From Excoecaria cochinchinensis (lineage: Eukaryota; Streptophyta; Magnoliopsida; Malpighiales; Euphorbiaceae), in assembly GCA_947683425.1 (NCBI GenBank), contig CANTUQ010000055.1:3026001-3090000 (forward strand): a DNA stretch of 64,000 nt, given 5' to 3'. Below the pieces are notes generated by a model. That model was given only the letters and a program-made list of their open reading frames with translations, had not been told where the DNA came from and did no database searches. Below are positions 1-10,960 of the stretch, piece after piece. The position numbers were made by a program, and so were the translations under genes. Each line of letters begins with the position of its first letter. Position 1 is the stretch's first letter.

Positions 1-201
1 TTTTTCCGAAATTTCCCGGATTTTGACTCAGGAATGAGTTTGGTGTTTCTTCTGAATGGATTTATTTTGCGATATGATGCATGCCATAATTTGTATATGC
101 TTTGATATAAATGATACCATGAATTTCTGATGAATTCTATTCCGTACTCTGAATTGTGATTTGAATGACGCATAACCTGCTAGAGTCGAGTAAGTGGATA
201 G

Positions 202-215
202 TTAGGCATGCCTAA
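202..215. repeat. 14-bp perfect palindrome conserved in Tekay-type LTRs
   Basis: TTAGGCATGCCTAA is its own reverse complement. The same palindrome occurs at 17619-17632, 46743-46756 and 53934-53947, and with one end changed at 19332-19345. It always follows a 'gtggatag' lead and precedes an 'agctgcagcc' box. Role unknown; a protein-binding dyad is inference. Confidence 0.85.
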
Positions 216-703
216 TAGAGTCTGTTAGCTGCAGCCCATAGTTCTTTTTGGACCCCGATCAGGTCCCCGTTTGGTTCCTCGCGAACCCTTTTCTGTATTG
301 GATCTTGTTTAAGGTCCCTTTTGAAAATATCTGTGAAAGTTAAAGTATAATGGTTTAATCGATTCGTACCCGTAACGTACTGTCTGTAATCGGCTCGTAC
401 CCGGAAAGTACTGTCTGTATACTCGTTATCCACTACCTAGAGTCAGCAGGTGTTCTTTGAATGTTTATTTGAACCGCTCTAATCTGATTTGGCTATAAAT
501 GGATTATCTGAATAAGTATATCGATGTAATGTATTTTGGATTATTTCTGAATGAATATGATTATGAAATACTGATGGTATGGCTTTCTTACATGAGCATG
601 TTTGTATGAATTATGTTATAACCTTTGCATTCTGCCATCGTGAATGTGTTATGCCTTGACGACCATTGTGAATGGCCGTCCATAATTTATGTGTGTTTCC
701 CCA

Positions 704-742
704 CTAAGCGTTTATCGCTTAGCACGGTGTTTTTACCCGTGC
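704..742 (+). repeat. Twin stem-loop in LTR
   Basis: CTAAGCG (704-710), loop TTTAT, CGCTTAG (716-722), then GCACGG (722-727) and CCGTGC (737-742). Homologous pairs lie at 18087, 19843, 47175 and 54366 on the plus strand and at 15773-15790 on the minus strand. The first stem is invariant while its loop varies (TTTAT, TTAT, ATTT). Confidence 0.8.
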
Positions 743-1140
743 AGGTGCGGAAGGCGTTTTGCTTTGGGAGAGTCGCCGTCATCAAGCCAACACAGAAGGG
801 ATTAGTGTAGGGCTCAGTTTTGTATCAGTGATGATTCTTTTTGTATAGAACTCTCTGTATCAGTTTTGTATCAGCTTCCGCTTTTGTATCTATATTTTGT
901 ATATGTAATATTATTTTGTATCAGCTAGTTGATCAGATCATTATTGTAATAGTTTATTATAGTAATGCATGATCAGCTTTTGCTTTCTGCATGTAAAGTT
1001 TTTAATTATTCTGTATTTTCTGAATGTATGTTTGAATGAATGTATGTTTTACTTTGTACTTGCTTGGTGGCACCTTTACTCATACGGCATCTCACTCCTT
1101 CTCGGATGGGATCGCCTACGTATGGGAAGGGGGTGTTACA

Positions 1141-2088
1141 CTCAATGAGCCTAAGACAACACATATGCATCCGTTTTGGGCAAGCCAGAGATATTTTGGA
1201 GACCCCACCCCAATAGAACATTGGGATAGTCCTCTAACCTCGTGGAGCCTAGGGCTATGCAAATTGGGCCTATTTTGGCAACAAGAGATATTTTGTAGAC
1301 CCCACCCCAATGAGACATTGTGATGGTCCTCTAATCTCATTGAGCCTAAGACCAGAGATGGTTCGAGACTTCCCTTTTATTCATACCTTGGTTAAAGTTA
1401 CAATTGAGTTTTGAATTTAAGATTTTATCCCTTTTCTCATTCATTTAAATGCACGAATTTGAGCGCATATCAATCATATAATAAAATGATAAATAAAAAA
1501 AATAAAAATGGTAAAAAGAATATAATAAATTACAATAAAACTAGGGGCAGAATACAACCCCCAATGTAATTGAAATGTAAATCATACATAAAACGGGATA
1601 TTTATTAAAGATGAGGACATTGGTACTCAACTACATAATTAAAGAAAACAATTTTAATGTGACAATTTAGTTTAGATGGAAAAACTAGGACATTGGTCCC
1701 ATTTTATTAGAAAAAAACCTAACTTATTTATAAAAATATTTGTGCAATTTTAATTAAACGTGTATAAAATAAATAATTTTATTAGTAATTACATGACAAA
1801 TTAATTAAAAATACAAATAAAGGAAAAATAATAAATACAATAAAAAGATAAATCCCTAATCTCCTCTTTCGTTCGCATGGATGCTCAAACATGACAAAAA
1901 TAAGTATCAAAGCAAAAAAACACAAATAAATTGATGTTAGTAATTAAATAAAAAATCAATTAAATATATAAAATAATACATAACAAATTAAAATAGATAA
2001 AATTTTGCATTATCGATGACAAATAAATTAACTAACATAAAAAAAACAAATATATTACCATATTAATAAATTAACACAAAAAAACACA

Positions 2089-2163
<75 letters not shown>

Positions 2164-3492
2164 GTAATGATAATAATGATGATAATGAAGAATAATGATA
2201 CAATAATAATAATAACAATAATAATAAATAGGAAGAACAAAGAAATAAATAAGATAAAGTAAAAAGAATATTAAAAATGTTAAATCTATATCTAAAATCA
2301 CATAAAATAAATAAATAAATGATAAATTAAAAGATCTACATGATTACTAATTAAATATCAACAAAAATAAATAGAAGAAAAATAAAATTAAGAGATCGAG
2401 TCAAGAATGTTTACCCTCAGATTTCGAATTCGACGGTGGAAAAATATGATTGATTCTCCTTGTTTTGATTCACAAAGTAGAAATAAAAAATAATAAAAAT
2501 TGAAATTTTATTCCAAAAGAAAATTGATTAAAAATAATAGAAGAAAAAAATTAATTTTCAAGAACAAAGAATTCATTTATTTGTCTCAAATATGATTATT
2601 GATTAAAATTGTAAAAAAAATTGAAGAAAAGAAATTTAATTCCCAAGAACAAAGAAATATTTTCTTTGTTTCAAGAAATTATAATTGATAAAAAAAATAA
2701 ATCTCAAGAACAAATAATGATTTTCATTATCTCAAGAAAAATTCTTGATTAAAAAATTGAATTTTTAACCTTAAGAACTTTTTTTATTTTGAAAACAAAT
2801 GAAATAAATGTAGAAAGAATTTTTGTAGAAGAAGAAGAAAAGAAAAATAAAGATTTTTGATTAAAAGAGAATTCCCCCTTTCTTCTTTCTAAATTTTTCT
2901 ATTTAAATGATTAAAAATGGAAAAAATCATTAATTAAGGAAGAAAATAGGATTTTATCAAATTCCCCTTAATTTGTGTGCAAAAAAGGAAATTATCATTA
3001 AAAATCCCGAAAAAATGTTAAAAAGTCAAAGAAAATCAAGAAAAACGGAAAAAATGGACGAAAAACACGTTTACGGCAGACCAGGGGTGACCGACGCCTG
3101 TCGGTGCGCGCGCGCTGGTAGCACGCGCACTCGCCCAACGCGGAGCAAAGCCTCGCATGTCGCTCGCGTGCGGGCACTGCGCGCAGGCGCCTCGCAGCGC
3201 GTTGCGAGTTGCACCCGCGCGCCTGCTGGCTGCCACAGCGCGACGATGCGGCCGACAAATATTTTTTTATTTTTTTATTATTTTTTAAATCTAACTAAAA
3301 GTACAATAATTTTCAAACTCCATTTTTCAAATTTAATTTTTAATACATTTTTTATTATTTTTTATTATTTTATTTTAAAAAGCAAATTTAACAAGGAAAT
3401 CATCACTTTTAACTTTTTTTGTACCCATGAACAGGCATCTAATCATCATTGGGTAACTCTGATCTAGCCTGACTCAGGATCCGGTGTCTACA
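1141..3492 (-). mobile_element. Tat/Ogre-type LTR, reverse, 3' end missing
   Basis: On the minus strand the LTR starts at 3492 with TGTAGACACCGGATCCTGAG, the same start as the other Tat LTRs here. It runs to 1141, where it is cut at 'ggctcattgag' by the Tekay-type LTR end. Positions 1141-1400 are the reverse complement of the 'gtcttaggctca...gaggttagagg...' block found near the ends of the other Tat LTRs (e.g. 42650-42960). The part at 3060-3250 is GC-rich with many CGCGCG and GCGC tracts, the counterpart of the hairpin arrays in sister LTRs. No coding sequence is visible. Confidence 0.75.
2090..2163. repeat. (AAT)n microsatellite
   Basis: About 24 near-perfect AAT units inside the reverse Tat LTR, followed by looser AT-rich repeats to about 2230. 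The Leu/Ile-rich open frames over it are translations of the repeat, not genes. Confidence 0.95.
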
Positions 3493-3756
3493 GTTGGCAA
3501 ATCCTGAGCTTGCCACCCAGAATTCCACTCGAAAACTCTAATCTCCATTAGCTTAATCAAGTCCAATTAACTCATAAATAATCCACTACTAATAAATCAT
3601 ACACTTTCACAATTAATCCACTTAACTTATTTTATTTATTCAATTAAGTCCTCATTTCATTTGCACTTTGGTCCTTAATTAACATGTTCAATGCAATCTT
3701 ATCGCATTTATCTTAACTAGACCAATTAGCTTCTAGGGTATATTCAGGGCCATTAC
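3493..3756. other. Unassigned AT-rich stretch beside the reverse Tat LTR
   Basis: The first bases, read on the minus strand, end in GGCAAC just before the LTR start, like the PPT side of element E. This piece may therefore be residual internal sequence of the reverse element. The rest shows no open frame, repeat or recognised motif. Confidence 0.4.
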
Positions 3757-3840
3757 ATTCGGTGACGGGAAGTTTCTGTACGTGGAGAGGATCTTTTTAG
3801 TTTAAAATTTAATTTTGGGGTTAACCGACGGGTAGCCCAT
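3757..3840 (+). mobile_element. 5' LTR of element A, left piece
   Basis: Aligns with 40780-40860 of the element D LTR ('cggtga...gagg...ttttgg...gacggg.agccc') and stops where LTR H begins. The TGTAGACACC start is absent, so this LTR is truncated on its left. Confidence 0.6.
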
Positions 3841-6296
3841 TGTGACGCACGCCGAACCCCGGGAGGCCCCGATCACCCTCTTTTAGGGTATTCGAGAGAA
3901 TTTCTTGGAACTTGCAAAAGATTGTAAGGGCATCTATTTTTGTCACCAAGGAGCTGTTTTGGAGTCCCCACCCAATAAAATATTTGAAAATGTCGTCTAG
4001 CCTCACTGAGCCTAAGACAGAGCATGTGTGTTTATTTTGGTCAATCAGAGATATTTTGGAATATTGCTTCTAATAGAACATTGAAAAGATTCATTTAATA
4101 TCGTGAAGCCTAAGACGATGCATATACATCTATTTTGGGCAAGCTATAGATATTTTGGAGTCCCCACCCCAATAAAACATTGAGATGGTTCATCTAACCT
4201 TATTGAGCCTAAGACCAGAGATAGTTTGGGACTTCCCATTTATTTATAACTTGATTAAATTATGATTGAGTTTTGAGACTTAAAATTTTCATTCCATTTT
4301 CTCATTCGGTTCAATGCATGAAATTAAAGCTCAGATCAATCATATAACGGAAAGCATTAAATAATCAAGATTAAAATAAGGTACACAAAAATACAATATA
4401 TTACAACAAAACTAGGGGCGGAATACAACCCCCAATATAAAAGCAAATGTGAATCATGCATAAAATGGGGTATTCATTAAGGATGAGGACATTGGTCCTT
4501 GCATGCATATTTAAAGAAAGAATAATGTCAACATGTTTGTTTTTCTTGGATGAAAACACAGGACATTCGTCCTATTTATTTAAGAAAAACTCCACTTGTT
4601 TGTATAAATCTTTTGCCGCCTTTGCATCAGCAGGTTCAAAAAGAATATTTACGATAAGTCAGAATTAAAACTTAAAGTAAAAGGAAATAGGGTAAGGAAA
4701 ATAAAACAAATTGGTGTCCCTGAATTGTTCTAGTGGGATCTCCTTTCTCAACACCCCGAATCCAAGAGAAATAATTAAACTCACAAAAGGAAAGAATAGG
4801 TTAGTAAAAAAATAAAATAAAATGACAGTGGAAATGATTAAAAAGGGGGAAATAATCCAACTTATAAAAAATATTACCTTGAAATGGGTGAAAATAAGAT
4901 TAAAGAGAAAAAGAAAAGAGGACTTAGGGACGGCCTAAACCGCATAAGCGACGGCAATCCCTAGGCCGACCGACGGGTAGAAGAAGGCTTTCGTGATGGC
5001 CCGTCCCTCGCTTGAGCGACGGCCATCGGTGGAGCTTCAACCCGTTGATCGCCCCTAGTCCAAAAAAAAACAAAAAAAAAATTCAATTAAAACTCAATTT
5101 TTTATGCAATTAATTATCCTTTTAGGCATTTAATCACAAATAAATTAATATAAAGCAATAAAATAAATTGGAGATCAATCCGGAATATTTACCCTCGGAA
5201 AATCACCTTCTGAAGATGAATATTATGTGATGTTTTCCCTTGAATTCTACAAGGATCAATTAGTAATGTGCAATTTCGAGGAATTTTATACCGCAAAATT
5301 ATAATTTTCAAAATCAAATCAAGAAAAGAAAATTATTTTTTTCCTTCTTGAAATTTTTAGCAGCAATTGTGAATGTTAAAAAGACAAATCGAGAAAAAAT
5401 GAATTGATTTTGCTTTCTCAAATTCACCTTATTTTTAAAGGATTTAGTAAAATTTTGATGAAAAAATAAGAAGAAAAATTTTAACAATTCTTTCGAGATT
5501 TTCTGAAAATTTTTCCAACCTTTCAATAAATTTTCCAACCCCTGAAAATGAATCTTAGCCCACTAATTATATACTAAGATTAAAAAATTCAAAAAGTTTT
5601 AAATTTTAAATTTAAATTTGAAAATGATTTACAAAATCTAATCAAAACCACCCGATTTTGGAGAATATTTGGAAATCAAATAAAAAATTTGAAAAGATTT
5701 TGAGAAGATTTTGAAATCAAATAAAATATTTTGAAAGATTTGGAAAATATATTCAAAATCCCGTGAAATCAACTTGAAAATCCCAGCAATCCACTGCAGA
5801 TGCTCGACCCATGAGCTTTGCTCGGCACACCAATGGGCATTGGTCGCAGGGGCAGCCTCGGTCAATTTGAGCGATGGGTGATTAAGCGAGGGACAGGCGC
5901 CAGCGATGGGCATCGCTCTCACGAGGGATGGGACATCACGCGCAAGCGATTGGGCGTCGCTCCCGCGAGGGATGGGTGTTGCTCGCACGAGGGACATGCG
6001 TCCCTCAAGTGCGAGCGACAGGCGCTATTTTGCTCGAGAGATAGCCGTCTCTCGGATTGAGCGACGGTTCACCCTTGACCAATAGGTGACGGGAAGCCCG
6101 TCAATCAATCCCAATACTAGATTTTTAACCAAAACACTCCTTTTGATGCACAGAAACCTCCCGTCTTTAAAAACCCTTAATCCTTGTGAATTCAAAGGGA
6201 GCAAATCTTCAACCTTCGTCCATTTGCCCAAAAATAGATACCGATATCTTCATCAGATAACTCTGATCTGGACTACCTCGGGACCCGGTGTGTACA
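3841..6296 (-). mobile_element. Solo Tat LTR H, reverse orientation, inside the LTR of A
   Basis: Read on the minus strand it starts TGTACACACCGGGTCCCGAG at 6296 and ends ...GGCGTGCGTCACA at 3841, so both termini are present and no internal domain is. It contains a TATA-like box (minus strand, near 5570), a pyrimidine/AT-rich U5 part, and the 'gagcctaagac...ccaataaaacattg' block near 3960-4230. It is the same subfamily as the LTR of A into which it is inserted. The flanking 5-mers (cccat / ccagt) do not form a clean TSD. Confidence 0.75.
5815..6075. repeat. GC-rich inverted-repeat array in LTR H
   Basis: About 260 bp packed with variants of 'gcgaGGGA(c/t)GGGC...CGCTC(g/a)CGCGAG', giving short stems such as CGCTC/GAGCG. 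Surrounding DNA is strongly AT-rich. The mirror array of LTR A lies at 6297-6560. See the finding on LTR hairpin arrays. Confidence 0.7.
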
Positions 6297-6560
6297 CCAG
6301 TCGATCAAGGGGGTGACCCGTCGCTCGCTCGCCTCTTACTCGAGCGATGCTTGTCGCTCGCGCTTGAAGGAAGCATGTCCCTCGCGCGAGTGATGCCCGT
6401 CACTGGCATTTGGGGTGTTCGTCCCTCACGGGAGTGATGCCTATCAATCGCGCATGATGGCCCACCACTCGCGCGAGCGACGCCCATCCCTTGTGTAATC
6501 GTCCATAGCTCAAAATGACCAGGGTAGCCCCTGCTACCGATGCCAGTTGGTACGCCAAGC
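6297..6560. repeat. GC-rich inverted-repeat array in LTR A
   Basis: Repeated 'cgtcgctcgc' / 'cgcgagcgac' and 'ctcgcgcgagtgatgcccgt' units, upstream of the LTR TATA box. It mirrors the array at 5815-6075 of the inverted LTR H. Confidence 0.7.
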
Positions 6561-6787
6561 AACTCTCGTCGATTGAGGATCTGTAGCAGATTACGGGGAT
6601 TTTCAAGTGTATTTTGCGGGATTCTTCAAAAGATTTTCCAAATCAATAGATTTTTATTTGATTTCCCTAAGATATTTGATTTGATTTCCAAATATCTTCC
6701 AAAATCTAGTGGTTTTGATTTAATTTTACAAATATTTTTAAATTTAAATTTAAATTTTAAAAATTTTTGAATTTTTTAATCTTAGTC

Positions 6788-6795
6788 TATAAATA
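6788..6795 (+). promoter_or_regulatory. TATA box of Tat LTR A
   Basis: TATAAATA in the context 'tctataaatagtgggc', just after the AT-rich end of U3. The LTR of D has the same box at 41256-41263 and LTR H a weaker one on the minus strand. Function is inferred from position. Confidence 0.6.
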
Positions 6796-7880
6796 GTGGG
6801 CTAAGATTTATTTTCAAGGGTTGAAAAAATTCTCAGAAAAAGGTTAGAATGGTTTCTTAAAAGCTAAAAATATCAGAGGAATTTCTATGAAGTCTTCTTC
6901 TTTATTCCTTAAAATTTCATTAAATCTTTTCAAAAAGGGAGAATCCGGGAAAGCGAAATCAATTCGTTTTTACTCGATCTGACCTTTTAATATTCATGAT
7001 TACAACAAAAAAATAAAGAAGAAAAAACTAATTTTCTTCTCTTGGTTTGATTTTGAAAAATTGCAATTTTGCGGTAGAAAATTCCTCAAAATTGCACATT
7101 GCCAATTGATCCTTGTAGAATTCAAGGGAAAAGATCACACGACATTTGCCTTCAAAAGGTAATATTTTGAGGGTAAACATTCTAGATCAACCTCTAATTT
7201 ATTTTATTGCTTCATATTTTTTTGTTTGTGGTTAATTGCTCCAAAATAAGGATTTTAATTGTGAAAAGTTTAGTTTTAATTAAATTTACTTTTTTTTTAT
7301 GAGTCAGGGACGATTGACGGGCTGAAAGTCCACCGACGACTATCGCTCGACTGAGCGACAGGCTGTCGAGAAACTTCTCTTCTACCCGTCAGTTGACTTA
7401 GGGATGGCTGTCGCTTGTGCAGTTTGGGCCATCCCTAGGCCTTCCTTTCCCCTTTCTTTATTATATAATTTTATTTCCCTTTAATTTTTGTTTTCAATTT
7501 TTTCAAGGTAATTTCCCTTTTTTTAGATTATTTACCCATTGCTTTTTTATTAACCCTTTCTATTGTCATTTGATTTAATTATTTTACTAACATGTTATTT
7601 GCTTTTATGAGTTTAATTATTTCTTTTGGATACAGGGTGCTGAGAAGGGAGATCCTGCCAAGGTGATTTTGGGACACCAAATTGGTTTTATTTTCCTTAC
7701 CCTATTTCCGTTTACTTTAAGTTTTAATTCTGATTTGTTGTAGATATTATTTTTGAGCTTGCTAATATTAAAAATGCAAAGGATTTATACAAATAAGCAG
7801 AGGTTTTTCTTAAACAAAAAGGGGACTAATGTCCTAATGTTTAGTCTAAACCAAATAAACAGGCTATGATTAAGAGGTTC

Positions 7881-9430
7881 TCAGGGGCGGCTAGTTAGGA
7901 TTCTTTTTTTCGAGCTACCAGAAAGGGTGGAGTATCCAGACACTCCTTCAGTAACCAGCTACGCTACTTCATCTCAGTTCTCTCTGCACGAAGAAATAGC
8001 AAACTCACCAAGAGGGACAGATGCCACTAGGGCCTTAATAGCTGAGGAAGTAGGCAGAAGGTTCGAAGAGTTTGAGAATAGGATGACGGCTATGATGGCC
8101 AACATGGCTCCACCACCTGCTCCACAGAACCCACCACCTCCTCCTATGAGAAATAATGAACAGGAGGAGGTCAGAGAAGACCCGCAAGAAGAGATGCACC
8201 CACCACCAATAGACTTAAGAGCTACCTCAGTAGGGACACATAGGAAAAGGCCAGCCCAGAGGATAGATGATGACTGGGAAGATCTGATCCCGATGAATTT
8301 TAAGATGCCGGATGTCCCCAAATTCGATGGCACTTCCGATCCTACCGTGCATATAAAGCAGTACTCACTGGTGATGAAGGGTACTACTTTAACAAAGAGA
8401 CAGCAGATTGAATACTTTTGTCTAAGCTTAACTGGCCCAGTGGTGATTGGTATCATGGATTGGACCGAAGGACAAAGGAGGATTGGGATTTGCTCATAGA
8501 AGAGTTTCTCAGACAGTACGACTGTAGTACGAGAATGGAGGTGACTTTGAAGGACCTAAAATTACTGCAGCAGAAGGCAGGCGAGTCTTTCCTTGAGTAT
8601 CTGACCCGATGGAGGAACCGGGTAATGGAGATGAAAAGAAAACCAGATACTCAAGATCAGATATGGTTGTTCATTAAAAATGTGAGCCTGTATCTGAGAG
8701 ATGGACTAAAGATGAAGGGATTGAGAGACTGGGAATCATTGAAAGACATCGCCATTGAGGCCGAGGGAGAGTACCTTTCGAGAAGGGCGAACAATGAAAG
8801 CTTTAGCAAGAAGGGCAGTAGTAGTCAGGGGGCAGGTAGGTCAGCAGGCCCCAGTAGTGGCATGAGGAAGACAGCGGAAGTTTTAGCCACCAACACTATC
8901 CGAAGGCATTTTTCCAATTTAGGAAGGTCTCTATCATGGGTACTTCGAAGGCTGATGAAGGAAGGAAAGTTGCAGCCTTTGCCAGCTCGACCAGCCAGGA
9001 CTCAGGGTATGCCAGGGCACAAGGACAATGAGTACTACACATATCATCAGTGCACCGGACACACAACTGATAACCGCAAGGCTCTGAGACATGTGATTCA
9101 GGACTTAATTAATTCATAACAAATCGCAGACCTTGAGAAGAGAGGGAATCAAAAGAATTCTGGGTATAACGATGTGCCCCCGCCAGTATTTATGATCGGG
9201 TCTAGTCTGCCCGAACAGTTTGTATTGAGAGACTTATACGGCATCGTTGCCAACATTGATATCATGAACCTCCATGAGGTAAGTGAAGAAGGGCTTCCCG
9301 TGGATCGACTGCTGGTCCACTAATGACAGTGGAAATGAAGATGATACAATTCTGAGGATGAAGTGTTTCCTGATCCTTAGGGTTCGGAGGAGGAGGAGGA
9401 AGAAGAGAGGAAGGAGAAGAAAAAGAAGGT
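7881..9430 (+). pseudogene. Tat gag (element A), frameshifted
   Basis: Capsid/nucleocapsid precursor of a Tat-type element. The N-terminus is Pro-rich (PPPPPMRN), followed by the gag core with 'FDGTSDP..HIKQY' (about 8325-8365), 'ESFLEYLTRWRNRVMEMK' and 'GLRDWESLKDIAI'. A zinc-finger-like 'YHQCTGHTT' motif follows near 9045; D has C...H..GHTTIEC there, but A has lost both cysteines. There is no in-frame ATG at the conserved start, and frame 7927 opens with GTG. A single-base loss near 8445 (compare D) shifts frame from the 7927 reading to the 8418 reading, and a stop follows at 9117-9119. The region to 9430 is the acidic/basic gag-pro linker (poly-Glu/Lys), also frameshifted. Confidence 0.85.
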
Positions 9431-9960
9431 AGGAGCTGTGACCCGGAATGGAAGGGTAGCTCAAGAGGTAGAGAGGCTGCAAGATCTGACAGTTGGCCAA
9501 AAAGAAAAAGAGCCGGAAGATGATCCAATCATGAAGCAGCTAAAAAAGACACCGGCTCAAATTTTGATATGGGATCTTTTGAGACAGTCTCCATCCCACA
9601 GGCAAAAATTTATGGAGGTTTTATGTGAGACAATAGTGGCCATGACAATCTCCCCCACAGAACTACTGGACGTGGTAAAAGGAGGAGCTGGGGAAAATGT
9701 GGTTTTTACAAGCGCTGACCTGCCGATAGAAGGCCGCAACTATAATTGCCACTTGTACATGCGAGCACAAATCAATCAAAAGCACATAGCTTGTGTCATG
9801 GTGGACGACGGTTCATCCATTAATGTGTGCCCGCTAGTGGCGATGGCAGCTTTCGGGGTGAATGAGGATATGCTGGCTCAGTCTGATCTAATGATCACGG
9901 CTTATAACAATTCACAAAGGCAGGCTTCCGGACATTCAAAGCGGTAGTCAAGATCAGACC
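9431..9960 (+). pseudogene. Tat aspartic protease (element A)
   Basis: Retropepsin-type protease that would cut the gag-pol polyprotein. The active-site region 'MVDDGSSINVCP' (about 9800-9835) is the Tat counterpart of D-S/T-G. Upstream is the conserved 'SPSHRQKFMEVLCETIVAMTISPTELLD' lead. A one-base deletion near 9928 relative to D breaks the frame, and the rest ('FVVLPIPANFSALLGRPW') continues in the 9962 frame. Non-functional as it stands. Confidence 0.85.
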
Positions 9961-10960
9961 AGTGGAAACGAAAGTGGAGTTTGTAGTCCTGCCTATCCCT
10001 GCCAACTTTTCAGCCCTTTTGGGAAGGCCATGGTTCCACAAGCTGGGAGGAGTCTCCTCTACTCTACATCAGATGGTCAAGATTCCTCAAGAGGGGCAAG
10101 TTGTGACCTTAAGGGCTGCAAGGGAGAACCAGGGCTCTATCTTGGAGATTGCCAGGCAACCTTTTAGTGGATTCCACATCACTATGATAGATGGGGAGGA
10201 GCAGGTGGAAGGAAGCCCCCAAGTGCTAAATATGATGATGAGGATGTCATTCCTCCCTGGCACAGGTCTAGACAAGAACTCTCAGGGATCACTTACGGCC
10301 ATTGCTACTAGAGGTCAGAAGGATAGGAGGGGCCTCGGATATAAGGGTGCCTTGAAGAAGGGTAAGAAGCCAGTGGGTGAAGTGCCCCATATCAGGATGA
10401 GCTTTGTACCAGCCACTGCAGCATGTGCCTACACGGGGGAAGCTGAGCCTCAGTGGGTTGATGGAAGGATTTTACCGGGGTTTGAGGTCTTTAATGATGT
10501 TTTTGACTTGGACATCGGATTGATCAAGCCAACAGAGGCCTTTTGGGATGAAGAAATCATGTCTAGGGAAACAGTTTGGGACCAAGAAGCGCTCGAGGAA
10601 GTTATCACTGAGAGGTTGGTGACTACCCAGCTGAAGGGGAAGGCGATGGTAGAAGAAGCCATACAGGGGGTCGTTGCAGAAAGCCAGATTGATACAGAGC
10701 TGTCAGCTTTAATAGTTGCGCCAACGAAAGAGGAAGAAGAGAATAGTTTAGATTTTCTTTTTACTCTAGAACTTTTTAAAAATGTTAATGACGTTTTTAG
10801 TTCTATCAATAAAGTGAACAATTTTGCTTACTTGTGTGGTGTTTTTGATAATTTCATTATGCATGATCACGATTATAGTCCATCTATATTTGATATTGAT
10901 TCAACTAATGCTACTCCATTTAATCTTTGAACCTCAGAAAATCCGAAAGAAATCTTGATA
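9961..10960 (+). pseudogene. Protease C-terminus, G-patch-like linker and pre-RT region (element A)
   Basis: The first part is the conserved protease end 'LLGRPW.HKLGGV.STLHQMVK'. Around 10225-10350 lies a glycine-rich stretch, 'MSFLPGTGLDKNSQG' then 'DRRGLGYKG', with the spacing of a G-patch (PG.GLGK...G). D carries 'PGAGLGKDSQG' at the same place. G-patch domains are known after the protease in some retroviruses and RNA-binding proteins; here it is recognised by eye only. The end (10730-10930) is an acidic, Asn/Asp-rich linker before RT, which stops at 10928-10930. Confidence 0.7.

Larger units (their letters stand above)
1..1140 (+). mobile_element. Tekay-type LTR, 3' part (left end outside window)
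   Basis: Non-coding end of a Ty3/gypsy LTR terminating in TGTTACA at 1140. It shares ordered landmarks with the LTRs of the chromovirus at 45112-54802: the palindrome TTAGGCATGCCTAA (202-215), a GATCAGGTCC block near 259, the stem CTAAGCG/CGCTTAG (704-722) and a second stem GCACGG/CCGTGC (722-742). The last 60 bases carry a conserved 'catacggcat...cggatggg...cctacgtatggg' block found in related copies. The start of the LTR lies before the window, so solo LTR and 3' LTR cannot be told apart. Short open frames here are not conserved and are not called as genes. Confidence 0.8.
6297..7850 (+). mobile_element. 5' LTR of element A, right piece
   Basis: Continues the forward LTR after H. It holds an inverted-repeat array (6297-6560), a TATA box, a purine-rich early transcribed part, a second hairpin cluster (7305-7430: 'gacgg...ctgtcg', 'cgctcgactgagcga') and a U5-like tail. 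It aligns along its length with the LTR of D at 41100-42300 and, in reverse, with LTR H. The terminal 'ggcgcgcgtcaca' and the PBS are missing, lost in a deletion at about 7850. Confidence 0.75.

Noticed and set aside
2055..2301. Open frames encoding long Leu, Ile or Tyr runs (also 22310-22651, 32189-32530, 38883-39426)
   Set aside because: Translations of AAT/ATT microsatellites and AT-rich LTR DNA; no domain and no conservation.
2998..3258. Arg/Ala-rich open frames in the GC-rich block
   Set aside because: Overlapping frames on both strands in the hairpin-type GC island of a Tat LTR; no recognisable protein.
3836..6301. TSD for solo LTR H (cccat / ccagt)
   Set aside because: Only partial identity between the flanking 5-mers; not accepted as a duplication.
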